The notes: a model not told the origin generated them from the sequence alone. 11,234 nucleotides of DNA from [Eubacterium] yurii subsp. margaretiae ATCC 43715 (GCA_000146855.1 GL405246.1:1585812-1597045), one strand, 5' to 3'; positions 1 to 7,882 are shown, counted from the stretch's first letter. Numbers and translations: made by a program.

Positions 1-173
1 AACGAAAAATACATTAAAGACATTGAAATTTGAGTATATTTTAAAAATACAATATTATACTTGACATAGTTTTTTAAGTGTTTTCATTTTTTTGATAAAT
101 ATGCAAATTTCAATAAATATTATTCAGGAAATTCTATGTCAATTAGTGTATTAAAAAATCAATAAATATTTAA

Positions 174-215
174 AAATAAAGCTTTCAACTAAAAATTGGG
201 AGCTTTATTTTTCCA
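174..215 (+). terminator. Intrinsic terminator of an upstream gene
   Basis: A 15-bp stem (174-188 pairing with 196-210, two G-U wobbles) encloses a 7-base loop, and the right arm runs into a T-rich tract at 207-212. The AT-rich lower stem has A's on the left and T's on the right, so it could also act on the minus strand. It separates whatever lies left of the window from the ydj-like cluster. Confidence 0.7.
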
Positions 216-382
216 AATCCTTATAACTTAAGTTTAATAAAATAATATATAGTTCTAATAAAGCTAGGAATGATATTAATATTCACTTAAATCAATAATA
301 CAGATATAATTTGAAAAAATTTAAAAATTAATAATTTTTTTTAAAAACTGTACTTTTTATTGGGGATTTTTTAATTTTATTA

Positions 383-391
383 TGCTATAAT
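383..391 (+). promoter_or_regulatory. Extended -10 promoter for the ydjI-like gene
   Basis: TG at 383-384, one base, then a perfect TATAAT at 386-391. The -35 region is weak: TTGGGG at 360-365 is 20 bases away, which is too far. Recognition therefore probably rests on the extended -10. Transcription would begin near 398, leaving a 5' untranslated region of about 128 bases. A second TGCTATACT match at 417-425 is a weaker alternative. Confidence 0.55.
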
Positions 392-525
392 AGCGACATA
401 ATAAATTTATGTTATTTGCTATACTTGTATTTTACAATATTACACATCGAAATTGGGACTGACTAAAATTGTTGATATATTTTGTAAAATATAAGTTAAG
501 GCAAAAAATTAAAGGAGGAAGAATC

Positions 526-1752
526 ATGGGATTAATTAAGGCTGCACTTGGATCATTACAGGGAACTTTAGCAGATCAATATAAGGAGTTTTTCTATTGT
601 GACTCAATACCAAATGACATACTTGTAGTCAGAGGTAGAAAACGTACAAGCGGTCGTTCTTCAAATAAGGGCGATGACAATATCATTACTCAGGGCTCCA
701 TAATCGCCGTAGCTGACGGTCAAGCCATGATTATTGTGGAACAAGGCAAGATAGTTGAGTTTTGTAACGAACCTGGAGAATATACTTTTGATGCTTCAAC
801 AGAACCTACTATTTTTAATGGTGGACTAAACAAAGAAACTTTAATGAAAACTTTCAACGCCGTAGGTAAAAGATTTACTTTTGGTGGTGAACCTGCAAAA
901 GATCAAAGAGTATATTATTTCAATATGAAAGAAATCTTGGACAATAAATTTGGAACTCAAAATCCTGTTTATTTTAAGATAATAGATAATAACATAGGAC
1001 TGGATATGGATACTACAGTGAGATGTAATGGAATGTATTCTTATCAAATTACGAATCCTATGACTTTTTACACAAAACTTTGTTCAAATGTTACTAATAC
1101 TTATGACAGATCTGAAATTGATGCTCAACTTAAGAGTGAATTTATGGATGCATTACAACCTGCATTTTTTAAGATATCTGAACTTGGCATAAGACCAAGC
1201 GGTATTCCTGCTCATACTAAAGAGCTTTCACAAGCAATGAAGGAAGAACTGTCAGAAAAATGGACTGAGCTTAGAGGAATCTCTATAATATCTGTAGCTA
1301 TAAACTCAATTTCTATACCTAAAGAAGATGAAGACGCTCTAAAAGATGCTCAAAGACAGGCTATGTATGCAAACTCAAAGATGGCTGCAGGAAGTATGGT
1401 AAAAGCACAAACAGAAGCTATGAAGATAGCTGCAGGAAATGCCGGTGGAGCCATGATGGGCTTTATGGGAATGAATATGGCTACACAACAAGGCGGATTG
1501 AATGCACAAAATCTGTTCAATATGAACCAACAACAACAGATGCAGCAACAACAACAAACTGATGGATGGACTTGCTCTTGTGGCACTACCAACCAAGGAA
1601 AATTCTGTGCAAACTGCGGAAGTCCAAAACCTGCCAGAGCACCATTGTATAAATGCGATAAATGCGGTTATGAAATAAAAGATCCTACACATCCTCCAAA
1701 ATTCTGCCCTGAATGTGGAGATATATTTGATGAAAATGATATTGTAAAATAG
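526..1752 (+). CDS. SPFH/band 7 domain protein with C-terminal zinc ribbons (YdjI-like)
   Basis: Predicted 408-residue cytoplasmic scaffold protein of the SPFH (stomatin/prohibitin/flotillin) superfamily, the type often annotated 'virion core protein', similar to B. subtilis YdjI. Residues 1-285 carry the SPFH-type body, opening with the family-like LADQYKEFF and IPNDILVVRG segments. A Gly/Ala/Met-rich linker (about 286-324) and a glutamine tract (335-344) follow. The tail carries two zinc-ribbon motifs, C350/C352/C361/C364 and C377/C380/C394/C397. The start is set at ATG 526, 7 bases after AGGAGG (513-518); the frame stays open back to a TTG at 469, but that start has no ribosome binding site. 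It is first in a cluster with a zinc-ribbon membrane protein and a TPM protein. By analogy with B. subtilis, the three may form a complex that recruits PspA to stressed membrane; that role is inferred. Confidence 0.85.
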   Translation: MGLIKAALGSLQGTLADQYKEFFYCDSIPNDILVVRGRKRTSGRSSNKGDDNIITQGSIIAVADGQAMIIVEQGKIVEFCNEPGEYTFDASTEPTIFNGGLNKETLMKTFNAVGKRFTFGGEPAKDQRVYYFNMKEILDNKFGTQNPVYFKIIDNNIGLDMDTTVRCNGMYSYQITNPMTFYTKLCSNVTNTYDRSEIDAQLKSEFMDALQPAFFKISELGIRPSGIPAHTKELSQAMKEELSEKWTELRGISIISVAINSISIPKEDEDALKDAQRQAMYANSKMAAGSMVKAQTEAMKIAAGNAGGAMMGFMGMNMATQQGGLNAQNLFNMNQQQQMQQQQQTDGWTCSCGTTNQGKFCANCGSPKPARAPLYKCDKCGYEIKDPTHPPKFCPECGDIFDENDIVK

Positions 1753-1773
1753 ATATTTATTCTTATTTTAATA

Positions 1774-1889
1774 CCAATATCTGATTTAGTTTGAATTACT
1801 GTAAATCCCCCTATCGTTTGGCTTAATCAGATTTACAAATATACTAAAAGCTTATCAGATATTGGCAACTTGATATAGACTTTATATCG
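1774..1889 (+). promoter_or_regulatory. Structured intergenic region with three inverted repeats
   Basis: A perfect 12-bp outer inverted repeat (1774-1785 with 1854-1865) encloses an 8-bp inner repeat (1800-1807 with 1830-1837). A third 6-bp hairpin (1872-1877 with 1883-1888) ends immediately before the AAGGTGGT ribosome binding site at 1890. CTGATT at 1781-1786 can also pair with AATCAG at 1825-1830, giving two exclusive folds. No T-tract follows, so it is not an ordinary terminator. It could be an mRNA processing, stability or translational control element; I recognise no known riboswitch class. Confidence 0.5.
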
Positions 1890-1902
1890 AAGGTGGTGTA
1901 AA

Positions 1903-2979
1903 ATGAGTGAATTATTAGATTATAAATGCCCTTCGTGCGGAGGTAGCATTGAGTTTAACAGTAGTACCCAAAATATGAAATGTCCTTATTGCGGTTCAGA
2001 GTTTAATGTTAACACGCTAAAAGATATGGATAAAGGCATATCAGAAGAAGTATCACAAGAAGATTTAGAATGGAAGAAAAATTTTAATGAATGGTCTGGA
2101 GAAGAAACCCAAGATATGTCTGTATATCGTTGTGAATCTTGTGGCGGAGAAATAATAGCGGATGATACTACCAGTGCCACAATGTGCCCATACTGCGGTG
2201 CAAATGTAGTAATAAAAGGACAGTTCTCCGGTGATTTGAGACCAAGTTTCTTAATTCCTTTTAAAATAGACAAAAAAACTGCTATAGAAGGATTACAAAG
2301 ACATCTTAAAGGAAAGTATTTTTTGCCTGATGCTTTTAAGGATCAAAATCATATTGATGAAATCAAGGGAGTCTACGTTCCTTTTTGGGTGTTTAACTGT
2401 GATGCTTCCGGAGACGTTAAATATAAGGCAAGTAATATAAGATATTGGAGTGATTCTAACTATGATTATACGGAAACATCTACATATCTGGTATCAAGAA
2501 ACGGAAGTGTAGGTTTTGAAAAAATACCTGTTGATGGCTCTACAAAGATGGACGACGAACTAATGGAATCAATAGAACCATATCATGCAAGTGATATACT
2601 AGATTTTCAAACTGCATATCTTGCAGGATATGTTGCTGAACGATATGATGTAACATCGGGCCAAAGTATTAAAAGAGCAAATGAGAGAGTAAAAGAAAGT
2701 GTTGAAGAGGCGTTTAGAGCCACTGTAACAGGATATGATAGCGTAGAAGTATCAAGCAGCGTTATAAATACACATAATTCAACTGTAGACTATGCTCTTT
2801 ATCCTGTATGGCTCTTGCATACTAGTTGGAATGGAGACACTTATACTTTTGCAATGAACGGACAAACCGGTAGATTTGTAGGTGATCTTCCTATAGATAG
2901 AGCAGCCTATATGAGATGGTTTTTTACATTTGGGCTTGCCTTTTCAGCAATAGTCAGTATAATAATTACACTTGTATAA
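1903..2979 (+). CDS. Double zinc-ribbon protein with C-terminal membrane anchor (YdjG-like)
   Basis: A 358-residue protein resembling the 'TFIIB-type zinc ribbon-containing' family that includes B. subtilis YdjG. Two four-cysteine knuckles are plain: C9/C12 with C27/C30 (CPSC and CPYC), and C77/C80 with C95/C98 (CESC and CPYC). A central domain of unknown fold (about 105-330) contains the segment VYVPFWVFNCD. The last ~21 residues form one hydrophobic helix, so the protein is probably tail-anchored with its zinc ribbons in the cytoplasm. ATG 1903 follows AAGGTGGT at 1890-1897. The gene sits 150 bases after the SPFH gene and 12 bases before the TPM gene, which supports joint function. No catalytic motif is seen; despite older 'primosomal protein' labels on such proteins, nothing here suggests a helicase. 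Confidence 0.8.
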   Translation: MSELLDYKCPSCGGSIEFNSSTQNMKCPYCGSEFNVNTLKDMDKGISEEVSQEDLEWKKNFNEWSGEETQDMSVYRCESCGGEIIADDTTSATMCPYCGANVVIKGQFSGDLRPSFLIPFKIDKKTAIEGLQRHLKGKYFLPDAFKDQNHIDEIKGVYVPFWVFNCDASGDVKYKASNIRYWSDSNYDYTETSTYLVSRNGSVGFEKIPVDGSTKMDDELMESIEPYHASDILDFQTAYLAGYVAERYDVTSGQSIKRANERVKESVEEAFRATVTGYDSVEVSSSVINTHNSTVDYALYPVWLLHTSWNGDTYTFAMNGQTGRFVGDLPIDRAAYMRWFFTFGLAFSAIVSIIITLV

Positions 2980-2991
2980 GGGGGGATTGTG

Positions 2992-3777
2992 ATGAAAAAT
3001 ATGAAAAATATACAAATTTTAATATTATCACTTTTTATTTGCATAAGTTTTAGCCTCCCTGTGTTTGCAACATCAAATCCACCACTAGTAATAGACAATG
3101 CGAATAAAATCAGTAGTGCAGCTAAGGCAAATCTTATCAAAAAAGCTAAAGACATACAAAGCAAATATAATATTGATGTAGTAATAGTGACAATACCATC
3201 AACTGAAGGTGTAAGTGTTAAATATTACGCTGAAACCTTGTATTCACAAGGTGGCTATGGTAAGGGAGAACTACAAGATGGAATGATGCTCTTGCTTAGC
3301 ATGGAAGACAGGGACTATGATTTTTATAAAAAAGGAAAAGTAAGTGATCATCTCACTATTTCATTAGAAGATTCAATACTTGACCCAACTCTAAGCAAAC
3401 TCAAAAATAACGACTTTGATGGAGCTTTTGACACTTTCCTTACTAGGGTAGATGAAGTTTATTCCAAAGTAAATCCTGATGGATCTTTTCCAAAAGAACC
3501 TAAAGGATATTTCCCCTATCTAATTGGTATAGTAGGAAGTTTCATCGTTGCATTTATTATAGTACAAACTGGAGCAGGAACTTTGAAATCTGTAAGATTT
3601 TCCCGTACTGCTAACAGCTATATAAGACAAAATAGTATGGTGATAAACGAGGGCTTTGACAAATTCCTCTATAGAAACGTAACACGAAGGTCAAAACCTA
3701 AGTCAGACAGTAGTGATGGAAAGGTAAGAAGTAGTGGAAGTAGTTCACATTCCAGCCATACATCTGGAAAATTCTAA
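2992..3777 (+). CDS. TPM-domain protein with signal peptide and membrane anchor (YdjH-like)
   Basis: A 261-residue envelope protein. Residues 1-26 form a signal peptide (lysines, hydrophobic core, likely cut after the VFA at 24-26). A TPM domain follows (about 30-155), with the family signature around GGYGKGELQDGMMLLLS; an Asp-Gly stands where many members have Asn-Gly. Residues 174-194 are a transmembrane helix, and the cytoplasmic tail is basic and ends in a Ser/Gly/His-rich stretch, as in B. subtilis YdjH. ATG 2992 is preferred over the adjoining GTG at 2989 because the AAGGGGGG ribosome binding site (2978-2985) is spaced correctly for it. The TPM name reflects a proposed phosphatase activity in plants; in bacterial envelope members the biochemical role is unsettled. 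It is probably co-translated with the preceding gene, with which it shares a 12-base gap. Confidence 0.82.
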   Translation: MKNMKNIQILILSLFICISFSLPVFATSNPPLVIDNANKISSAAKANLIKKAKDIQSKYNIDVVIVTIPSTEGVSVKYYAETLYSQGGYGKGELQDGMMLLLSMEDRDYDFYKKGKVSDHLTISLEDSILDPTLSKLKNNDFDGAFDTFLTRVDEVYSKVNPDGSFPKEPKGYFPYLIGIVGSFIVAFIIVQTGAGTLKSVRFSRTANSYIRQNSMVINEGFDKFLYRNVTRRSKPKSDSSDGKVRSSGSSSHSSHTSGKF

Positions 3778-3800
3778 TTAAACATCTCTTTATATTTCTT

Positions 3801-3840
3801 AAAACAGACTGTGCTATTTTAGACAGTCTGTTTTTATTAT
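3801..3840 (+). terminator. Intrinsic terminator of the ydj-like cluster
   Basis: An 11-bp perfect stem (3801-3811 with 3824-3834, core ACAGACTG/CAGTCTGT) with a 12-base loop, followed at once by a T-rich tract (3831-3840). It lies 24 bases after the stop codon of the TPM gene. Confidence 0.88.
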
Positions 3841-3965
3841 TTTGTTCCTAGTCAAAATATATAGATATCAAAACTTAAAAATATTTAAAATTTCAATATA
3901 CTTTAGCATCAAATGAACTTTGTATACATCTTTACATTAAACACTTCTCATAAATTCATATCATA

Positions 3966-4003
3966 CTTAATTATATACAAAATTCTTAATTATATACAAA
4001 ATT
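3966..4003. repeat. Perfect 19-bp tandem duplication
   Basis: The unit CTTAATTATATACAAAATT occurs twice head to tail with no mismatch (3966-3984 and 3985-4003). It lies 55 bases upstream of the -35 box of the pyruvate carboxylase promoter. An inverted partial match to its TATACAAA core, TTTGTATA, is at 3919-3926. It could be a paired regulator site or a simple slippage duplication. Confidence 0.85.
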
Positions 4004-4058
4004 TTTATATCTTAGTTATTTATGATTTTATAGAATTGGATACAATCTAATAATGCTA

Positions 4059-4087
4059 TTGACATTATTGCTAAAAATCTTTATAAT
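4059..4087 (+). promoter_or_regulatory. Consensus sigma-A promoter of pyruvate carboxylase
   Basis: TTGACA (4059-4064), a 17-base spacer and TATAAT (4082-4087) match the housekeeping consensus at all twelve positions with ideal spacing. Transcription would start near 4094, about 188 bases before the pyruvate carboxylase start codon. Confidence 0.88.
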
Positions 4088-4110
4088 TGTAAAAAAATCT
4101 TAGAATAATG

Positions 4111-4151
4111 GCACTTAATCTTATCTTTAATATCAAGATTTGATTAGGTGC
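4111..4151 (+). promoter_or_regulatory. Leader hairpin 1 of the pyruvate carboxylase transcript
   Basis: A 10-bp stem (4111-4120 with 4142-4151, one G-U) is topped by a further 5-bp stem (4123-4127 with 4135-4139) and a 7-base loop. AATCTT at 4117-4122 could instead pair with AAGATT at 4135-4140, so alternative folds exist. No T-run follows, so it is not a standard terminator. Confidence 0.5.
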
Positions 4152-4198
4152 TTGATTATATCTTGTATTTAATATATCATTAAATAATTTTTCAATCT

Positions 4199-4242
4199 AA
4201 TTTATATCATGCCTGTAATATCAATACCACCTGATATAAATT
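4199..4242 (+). promoter_or_regulatory. Leader hairpin 2 of the pyruvate carboxylase transcript
   Basis: A perfect 11-bp stem (4199-4209 with 4232-4242) with a 22-base loop that is relatively C-rich for this AT-rich region. It ends about 30 bases before the AGAGGA ribosome binding site. Only a short TTTT run (4241-4244) adjoins it, so termination would be weak at best. Function unknown. Confidence 0.45.
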
Positions 4243-4281
4243 TTGAAAAGATGTAAAAATATATTGTGAAAAGAGGATTTT

Positions 4282-7200
4282 ATGCAAATTAGAAATTTCA
4301 AAAAAATACTTGTAGCAAATCGTGGAGAAATTGCAATAAGGGTATTCAGAGCATGCAAGGAACTTGGTATCAGGTCTTTAGCCATATATTCAGAACAGGA
4401 TAAAACTTCACTTTTCAGGACAAAGGCAGATGAATCTTATCAGATTGGAAAGAATAAAACACCTGTAGAGGCTTATCTTGCAATCGATGAAATAATAAAG
4501 CTTGCTAAGAAAAAAAATGTAGATGCCATACATCCAGGCTACGGTTTTTTGTCTGAAAATGCCGAGTTTGCTAAAAAATGTGAAGAAAATGATATAGTTT
4601 TTATAGGACCAACATCAAAGATAATATCATCTGTAGGAGATAAGATAAGCTCTAAAATCGTAGCACAAGCTGCAAAAGTTCCTACTATACCAGGGGTTGA
4701 ACAGGCAATAAAATCTGATGTTGAAGCGGTAAATTTTGCCAATTCATGTGGATACCCTGTAATGCTCAAAGCCTCAGCCGGTGGCGGTGGTAGAGGTATG
4801 AGAATAGTAAAAAATGAAGAAGAGCTTATAAGAAACTTTCATGAGGCAAGATCTGAAGCCAAAAAGGCATTTGGAATAGACGACATATTCATAGAAAAAT
4901 ATATAGACTCTCCTAAACATATAGAAGTACAGATTTTGGGAGATAGGTATGGAAATATAGTTCATCTTTTTGAAAGAGATTGCTCAATACAAAGAAGACA
5001 TCAGAAATTGATAGAATTTTGCCCTGCAATCTCATTAAGCGAAGAAAAAAGATTGGAAATTTGCAACGATGCAGTAAAACTTGCAAAACATGTAGGCTAT
5101 ATAAATGCCGGTACGGTAGAATTTTTGGTAGACAAGGATATGAACCACTATTTCATAGAAGTCAACCCGAGAATACAAGTCGAGCATACAGTAACGGAAG
5201 AGATAACAGGACTTGACATAGTCCAAAGTCAGATACTTATAGCCCAAGGATATAGACTTGATTCAAATGAGATTTCTATTAAATCTCAGGACGATATACA
5301 TCCAAGAGGTTATGCTATACAATGCAGAATTACAACAGAAGATCCTATAAATAATTTTGCTCCTGATACAGGCAGAATCGAAGTATATAGAACAGGCTCA
5401 GGTGCCGGTATAAGATTGGATGGTGGTAACGGATTTACAGGCTCTATAATATCACCTTACTATGATTCATTGCTCGTAAAGCTAACATCAAGAGCTCGTA
5501 CTTTTAACGATGCAATAAGAAAATCTAAACGTTCCATCAGCGAACTTAAGGTATCCGGGGTAAAAACTAACGCATCATTTTTATTGAATGTTCTGAATAC
5601 TAGAGAATTTGAACAAGGTATATGCTCTACCTCATTTATAGCTGATAATCCTCAACTTTTTGAGATATCTCACAAGGGTGATAAGGAGCTGAAAGTTCTA
5701 AATTATATAGGAGAAAAAATAGTAAACGGAACAAAGGGAAATAAGAAAGATTTTGACAGTATTTCAGCATCAAAACCTAGATTGCCGGAAGACTTGAGCG
5801 GAACAAAGCAAATCTTAGATTCTCAAGGTGTGGACGGACTGATTAAATGGATAAAATCTCAAGACCGATTACTACTTACAGATACGACAATGCGTGACGC
5901 ACATCAGTCCCTTCTTGCTACAAGAGTAAGAACCATTGATATGCTAAGAGCTGCAAAGTCTACTGCACTTTACGGCAAGGATTTATTTTCTTTGGAGATG
6001 TGGGGAGGAGCCACATTTGATGTTTCGTATAGATTTTTGATGGAATCTCCATGGAAAAGACTTATGGAGCTAAGAAAGAGAATACCTAACCTACTCTTCC
6101 AAATGCTCTTTAGAGGCTCAAATGCCGTTGGATACAAAAATTATCCTGATAATGTCATAAAAGAATTTATTTTGCAATCTGCCAACGCAGGTATTGATAT
6201 ATTTAGAATATTTGACTCTCTCAACTGGCTTGAAGCTATGAAACCTTCAATAGACGCAGTAAAATCTGTTGGAAAGGTTGCAGAAGGTACTATGTGCTAT
6301 ACAGGCGACATTACCGATGAAAAAAGAGATAAATATACTTTGAAATACTATGTAAATCTTGCAAAAGAAATAGAAAAATCAGGTGCTGATATATTGGGAA
6401 TCAAAGATATGTCCGCATTATTAAAACCTTATGCTACACATAAGCTAATCAAAGCACTTAAGGATGAGATTTCAATCCCTATTCACCTTCATACCCATGA
6501 TACATCAGGCAATGGTGTGGCAACAATTATAATGGCTGCACAGGCAGGTGTGGATATTGCAGACGCAGCTATAAGTTCAATGTCAGGACTTACTTCTCAA
6601 CCTTCACTTAACTCTATCATTGCTGCATTGCAACACACTCCAAGAGATACTAAAATTGACCTTGAAAAATTGGAAAAAGTTGCAAATTATTGGAGTTCTC
6701 TAAGACCTATATACGAACATTTCGAGTCAGATTTAAAATCAGGGACTACTGAAATATACAAATATGAAATTCCGGGTGGACAGTATTCAAATCTCAAACC
6801 ACAAGTTGACAGTTTTGGTCTGTCTGACAAATTCGGCGAAGTCAAAGAAATGTATAAGGAAGTAAATGAGATGCTAGGAGACATAGTCAAAGTTACTCCA
6901 TCGTCAAAGATGGTTGGAGATATGGCTATATTTATGGTGCAAAACTCTCTAAATAAGAACAATATCTTTGAAAAAGGTCAAAGCTTGACCTTCCCTGACT
7001 CAGCAATTACCTATTTTTCAGGAATGATGGGACAGCCTGAAGGTGGCTTCCCTGAAAAACTCCAAAAAATGGTCTTAAAAGATACTAAGCCAATAACAGT
7101 TAGACCTGGAACACTTTTGGAAGATGAGGATTTTAAAGCTATAGCGACACATCTTGAAACAAAATTCGGCTACAAGCCAACTATGAGAGAATGTCTAAGC

Positions 7201-7722
7201 TACGCCCTATATCCGAAAGTTTATGAAGACTACAGAAAGTCACTCAATGAATATGGTGACCTCTCTCATATTAACAGTGATGTGTTCTTCCATGGACTTA
7301 AAGTAGGAGAAACTTCAGAAGTAGAAATAGAAGATGGTAAAATTCTAATTATCACCCTACTCGATATAGGAAAGATGGATAAGGAAGGGTATGTCAAACT
7401 TTCGTTTGAAATAAACGGAAATAGAAGAGACATTAAGATATACGACAAGAATTTTGGAGAAAGCAATACAGATATAATAGTAACTAAATTCGCTAATCCT
7501 AATGACACTATGGAAATAGGTGCATCAATACCGGGAAATATACTAAAAGTATATGTACAAGAAGGCGATACGGTAAAGATGGGACAAAGCCTAATACTTG
7601 TCGAAGCTATGAAGATGGAAACAAATATAGTTGCCAAGGAAGACGGAGTAATCGAAGAAATCTTTATAACTCAGGGACAAACAGTAAAATCAGGCGAATT
7701 GCTTATTAGAATGAAAAAGTAA
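4282..7722 (+). CDS. pyc: Pyruvate carboxylase, single-chain biotin enzyme
   Basis: Carboxylates pyruvate to oxaloacetate using ATP, bicarbonate and covalently bound biotin; a cytoplasmic anaplerotic enzyme, tetrameric in the family. At 1146 residues it is full length. The biotin carboxylase domain (1 to ~455) has the ATP-grasp glycine loop GGGGRGM at 167-173 and the EVNPRIQVEHTVTE segment. The carboxyltransferase domain (from ~526) has TDTTMRDAHQSLLATRVRT with metal ligand D534, the lysine of GIKDM (K708, carbamylated in the family), and the HLHTHD metal-binding motif at 735-740. The C-terminal biotin carrier domain has EAMKM with the biotin lysine at K1111. ATG 4282 follows AGAGGA at 4272-4277. 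All three activities in one chain, in this order, separate it from two-subunit carboxylases and from oxaloacetate decarboxylase alpha. It is monocistronic, between its own promoter and terminator. No lesion is seen. Confidence 0.97.
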   Translation: MQIRNFKKILVANRGEIAIRVFRACKELGIRSLAIYSEQDKTSLFRTKADESYQIGKNKTPVEAYLAIDEIIKLAKKKNVDAIHPGYGFLSENAEFAKKCEENDIVFIGPTSKIISSVGDKISSKIVAQAAKVPTIPGVEQAIKSDVEAVNFANSCGYPVMLKASAGGGGRGMRIVKNEEELIRNFHEARSEAKKAFGIDDIFIEKYIDSPKHIEVQILGDRYGNIVHLFERDCSIQRRHQKLIEFCPAISLSEEKRLEICNDAVKLAKHVGYINAGTVEFLVDKDMNHYFIEVNPRIQVEHTVTEEITGLDIVQSQILIAQGYRLDSNEISIKSQDDIHPRGYAIQCRITTEDPINNFAPDTGRIEVYRTGSGAGIRLDGGNGFTGSIISPYYDSLLVKLTSRARTFNDAIRKSKRSISELKVSGVKTNASFLLNVLNTREFEQGICSTSFIADNPQLFEISHKGDKELKVLNYIGEKIVNGTKGNKKDFDSISASKPRLPEDLSGTKQILDSQGVDGLIKWIKSQDRLLLTDTTMRDAHQSLLATRVRTIDMLRAAKSTALYGKDLFSLEMWGGATFDVSYRFLMESPWKRLMELRKRIPNLLFQMLFRGSNAVGYKNYPDNVIKEFILQSANAGIDIFRIFDSLNWLEAMKPSIDAVKSVGKVAEGTMCYTGDITDEKRDKYTLKYYVNLAKEIEKSGADILGIKDMSALLKPYATHKLIKALKDEISIPIHLHTHDTSGNGVATIIMAAQAGVDIADAAISSMSGLTSQPSLNSIIAALQHTPRDTKIDLEKLEKVANYWSSLRPIYEHFESDLKSGTTEIYKYEIPGGQYSNLKPQVDSFGLSDKFGEVKEMYKEVNEMLGDIVKVTPSSKMVGDMAIFMVQNSLNKNNIFEKGQSLTFPDSAITYFSGMMGQPEGGFPEKLQKMVLKDTKPITVRPGTLLEDEDFKAIATHLETKFGYKPTMRECLSYALYPKVYEDYRKSLNEYGDLSHINSDVFFHGLKVGETSEVEIEDGKILIITLLDIGKMDKEGYVKLSFEINGNRRDIKIYDKNFGESNTDIIVTKFANPNDTMEIGASIPGNILKVYVQEGDTVKMGQSLILVEAMKMETNIVAKEDGVIEEIFITQGQTVKSGELLIRMKK

Positions 7723-7829
7723 GTTATTTTATAAATAGACTATTTAGGACATCTAAACTAAGTCAGATTCATCATAGACATATAATTATAAAAATAATAG
7801 TAGTTTAATTAAAAATTGTTTTAGCTATA

Positions 7830-7882
7830 ACCTGTCAAATATAAACTATACTAAAGTATTTGACAGGTAACTTTGTTTTTTA
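7830..7882 (+). terminator. Intrinsic terminator of pyruvate carboxylase
   Basis: A perfect 12-bp stem (7830-7841 with 7857-7868, core ACCTGTCAAATA) with a 15-base loop is followed three bases later by the T-rich run CTTTGTTTTTT. It lies about 107 bases past the stop codon. Confidence 0.8.

Larger units (their letters stand above)
1..468. other. AT-rich noncoding region upstream of the ydjI-like gene
   Basis: No open reading frame with a credible start and ribosome binding site is visible on either strand. The stretch holds a terminator-like hairpin at 174-215, which probably closes a plus-strand transcript entering from the left, and an extended -10 promoter near 383-391 for the downstream cluster. 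The rest is low-complexity A/T sequence. A TTGACA hexamer at 61-66 has no good -10 partner at the usual distance. Confidence 0.6.
3841..4281. other. Noncoding region between the ydj-like cluster and pyruvate carboxylase
   Basis: No supported gene. It contains a 19-bp tandem duplication (3966-4003), a consensus promoter (4059-4087) and a ~188-base leader with two hairpins (4111-4151, 4199-4242). A 12-codon ORF (4108-4143, MALNLIFNIKI) overlaps the first hairpin but lacks a ribosome binding site. The rest is plain AT-rich sequence. Confidence 0.6.

Noticed and set aside
61..120. A promoter starting with TTGACA at 61-66
   Set aside because: No acceptable -10 hexamer lies 16-18 bases downstream and no gene follows before the terminator at 174-215.
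841..1692. Minus-strand ORFs inside the SPFH gene, including a cysteine-rich one
   Set aside because: They are shadows of a convincing coding frame. Their cysteine and leucine runs come from the reverse of the CAA/CAG and Gly/Ala codons, and they have no ribosome binding sites.
3966..4003. CRISPR array
   Set aside because: Two directly abutting 19-mers with no spacers between and no cas genes nearby.
4108..4143. A 12-codon leader peptide (MALNLIFNIKI) over the first leader hairpin
   Set aside because: No ribosome binding site, no run of regulatory codons and no attenuator T-run follow; recorded only as a possibility.
4980..5216. A plus-strand ORF inside pyruvate carboxylase
   Set aside because: It overlaps the conserved biotin carboxylase domain in another frame and has no family resemblance.
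4282..7722. Oxaloacetate decarboxylase alpha subunit or acyl-CoA carboxylase
   Set aside because: The chain has an N-terminal biotin carboxylase domain plus a pyruvate-type carboxyltransferase with TDTTMRDAHQS and a C-terminal biotin carrier, which is the pyruvate carboxylase layout.
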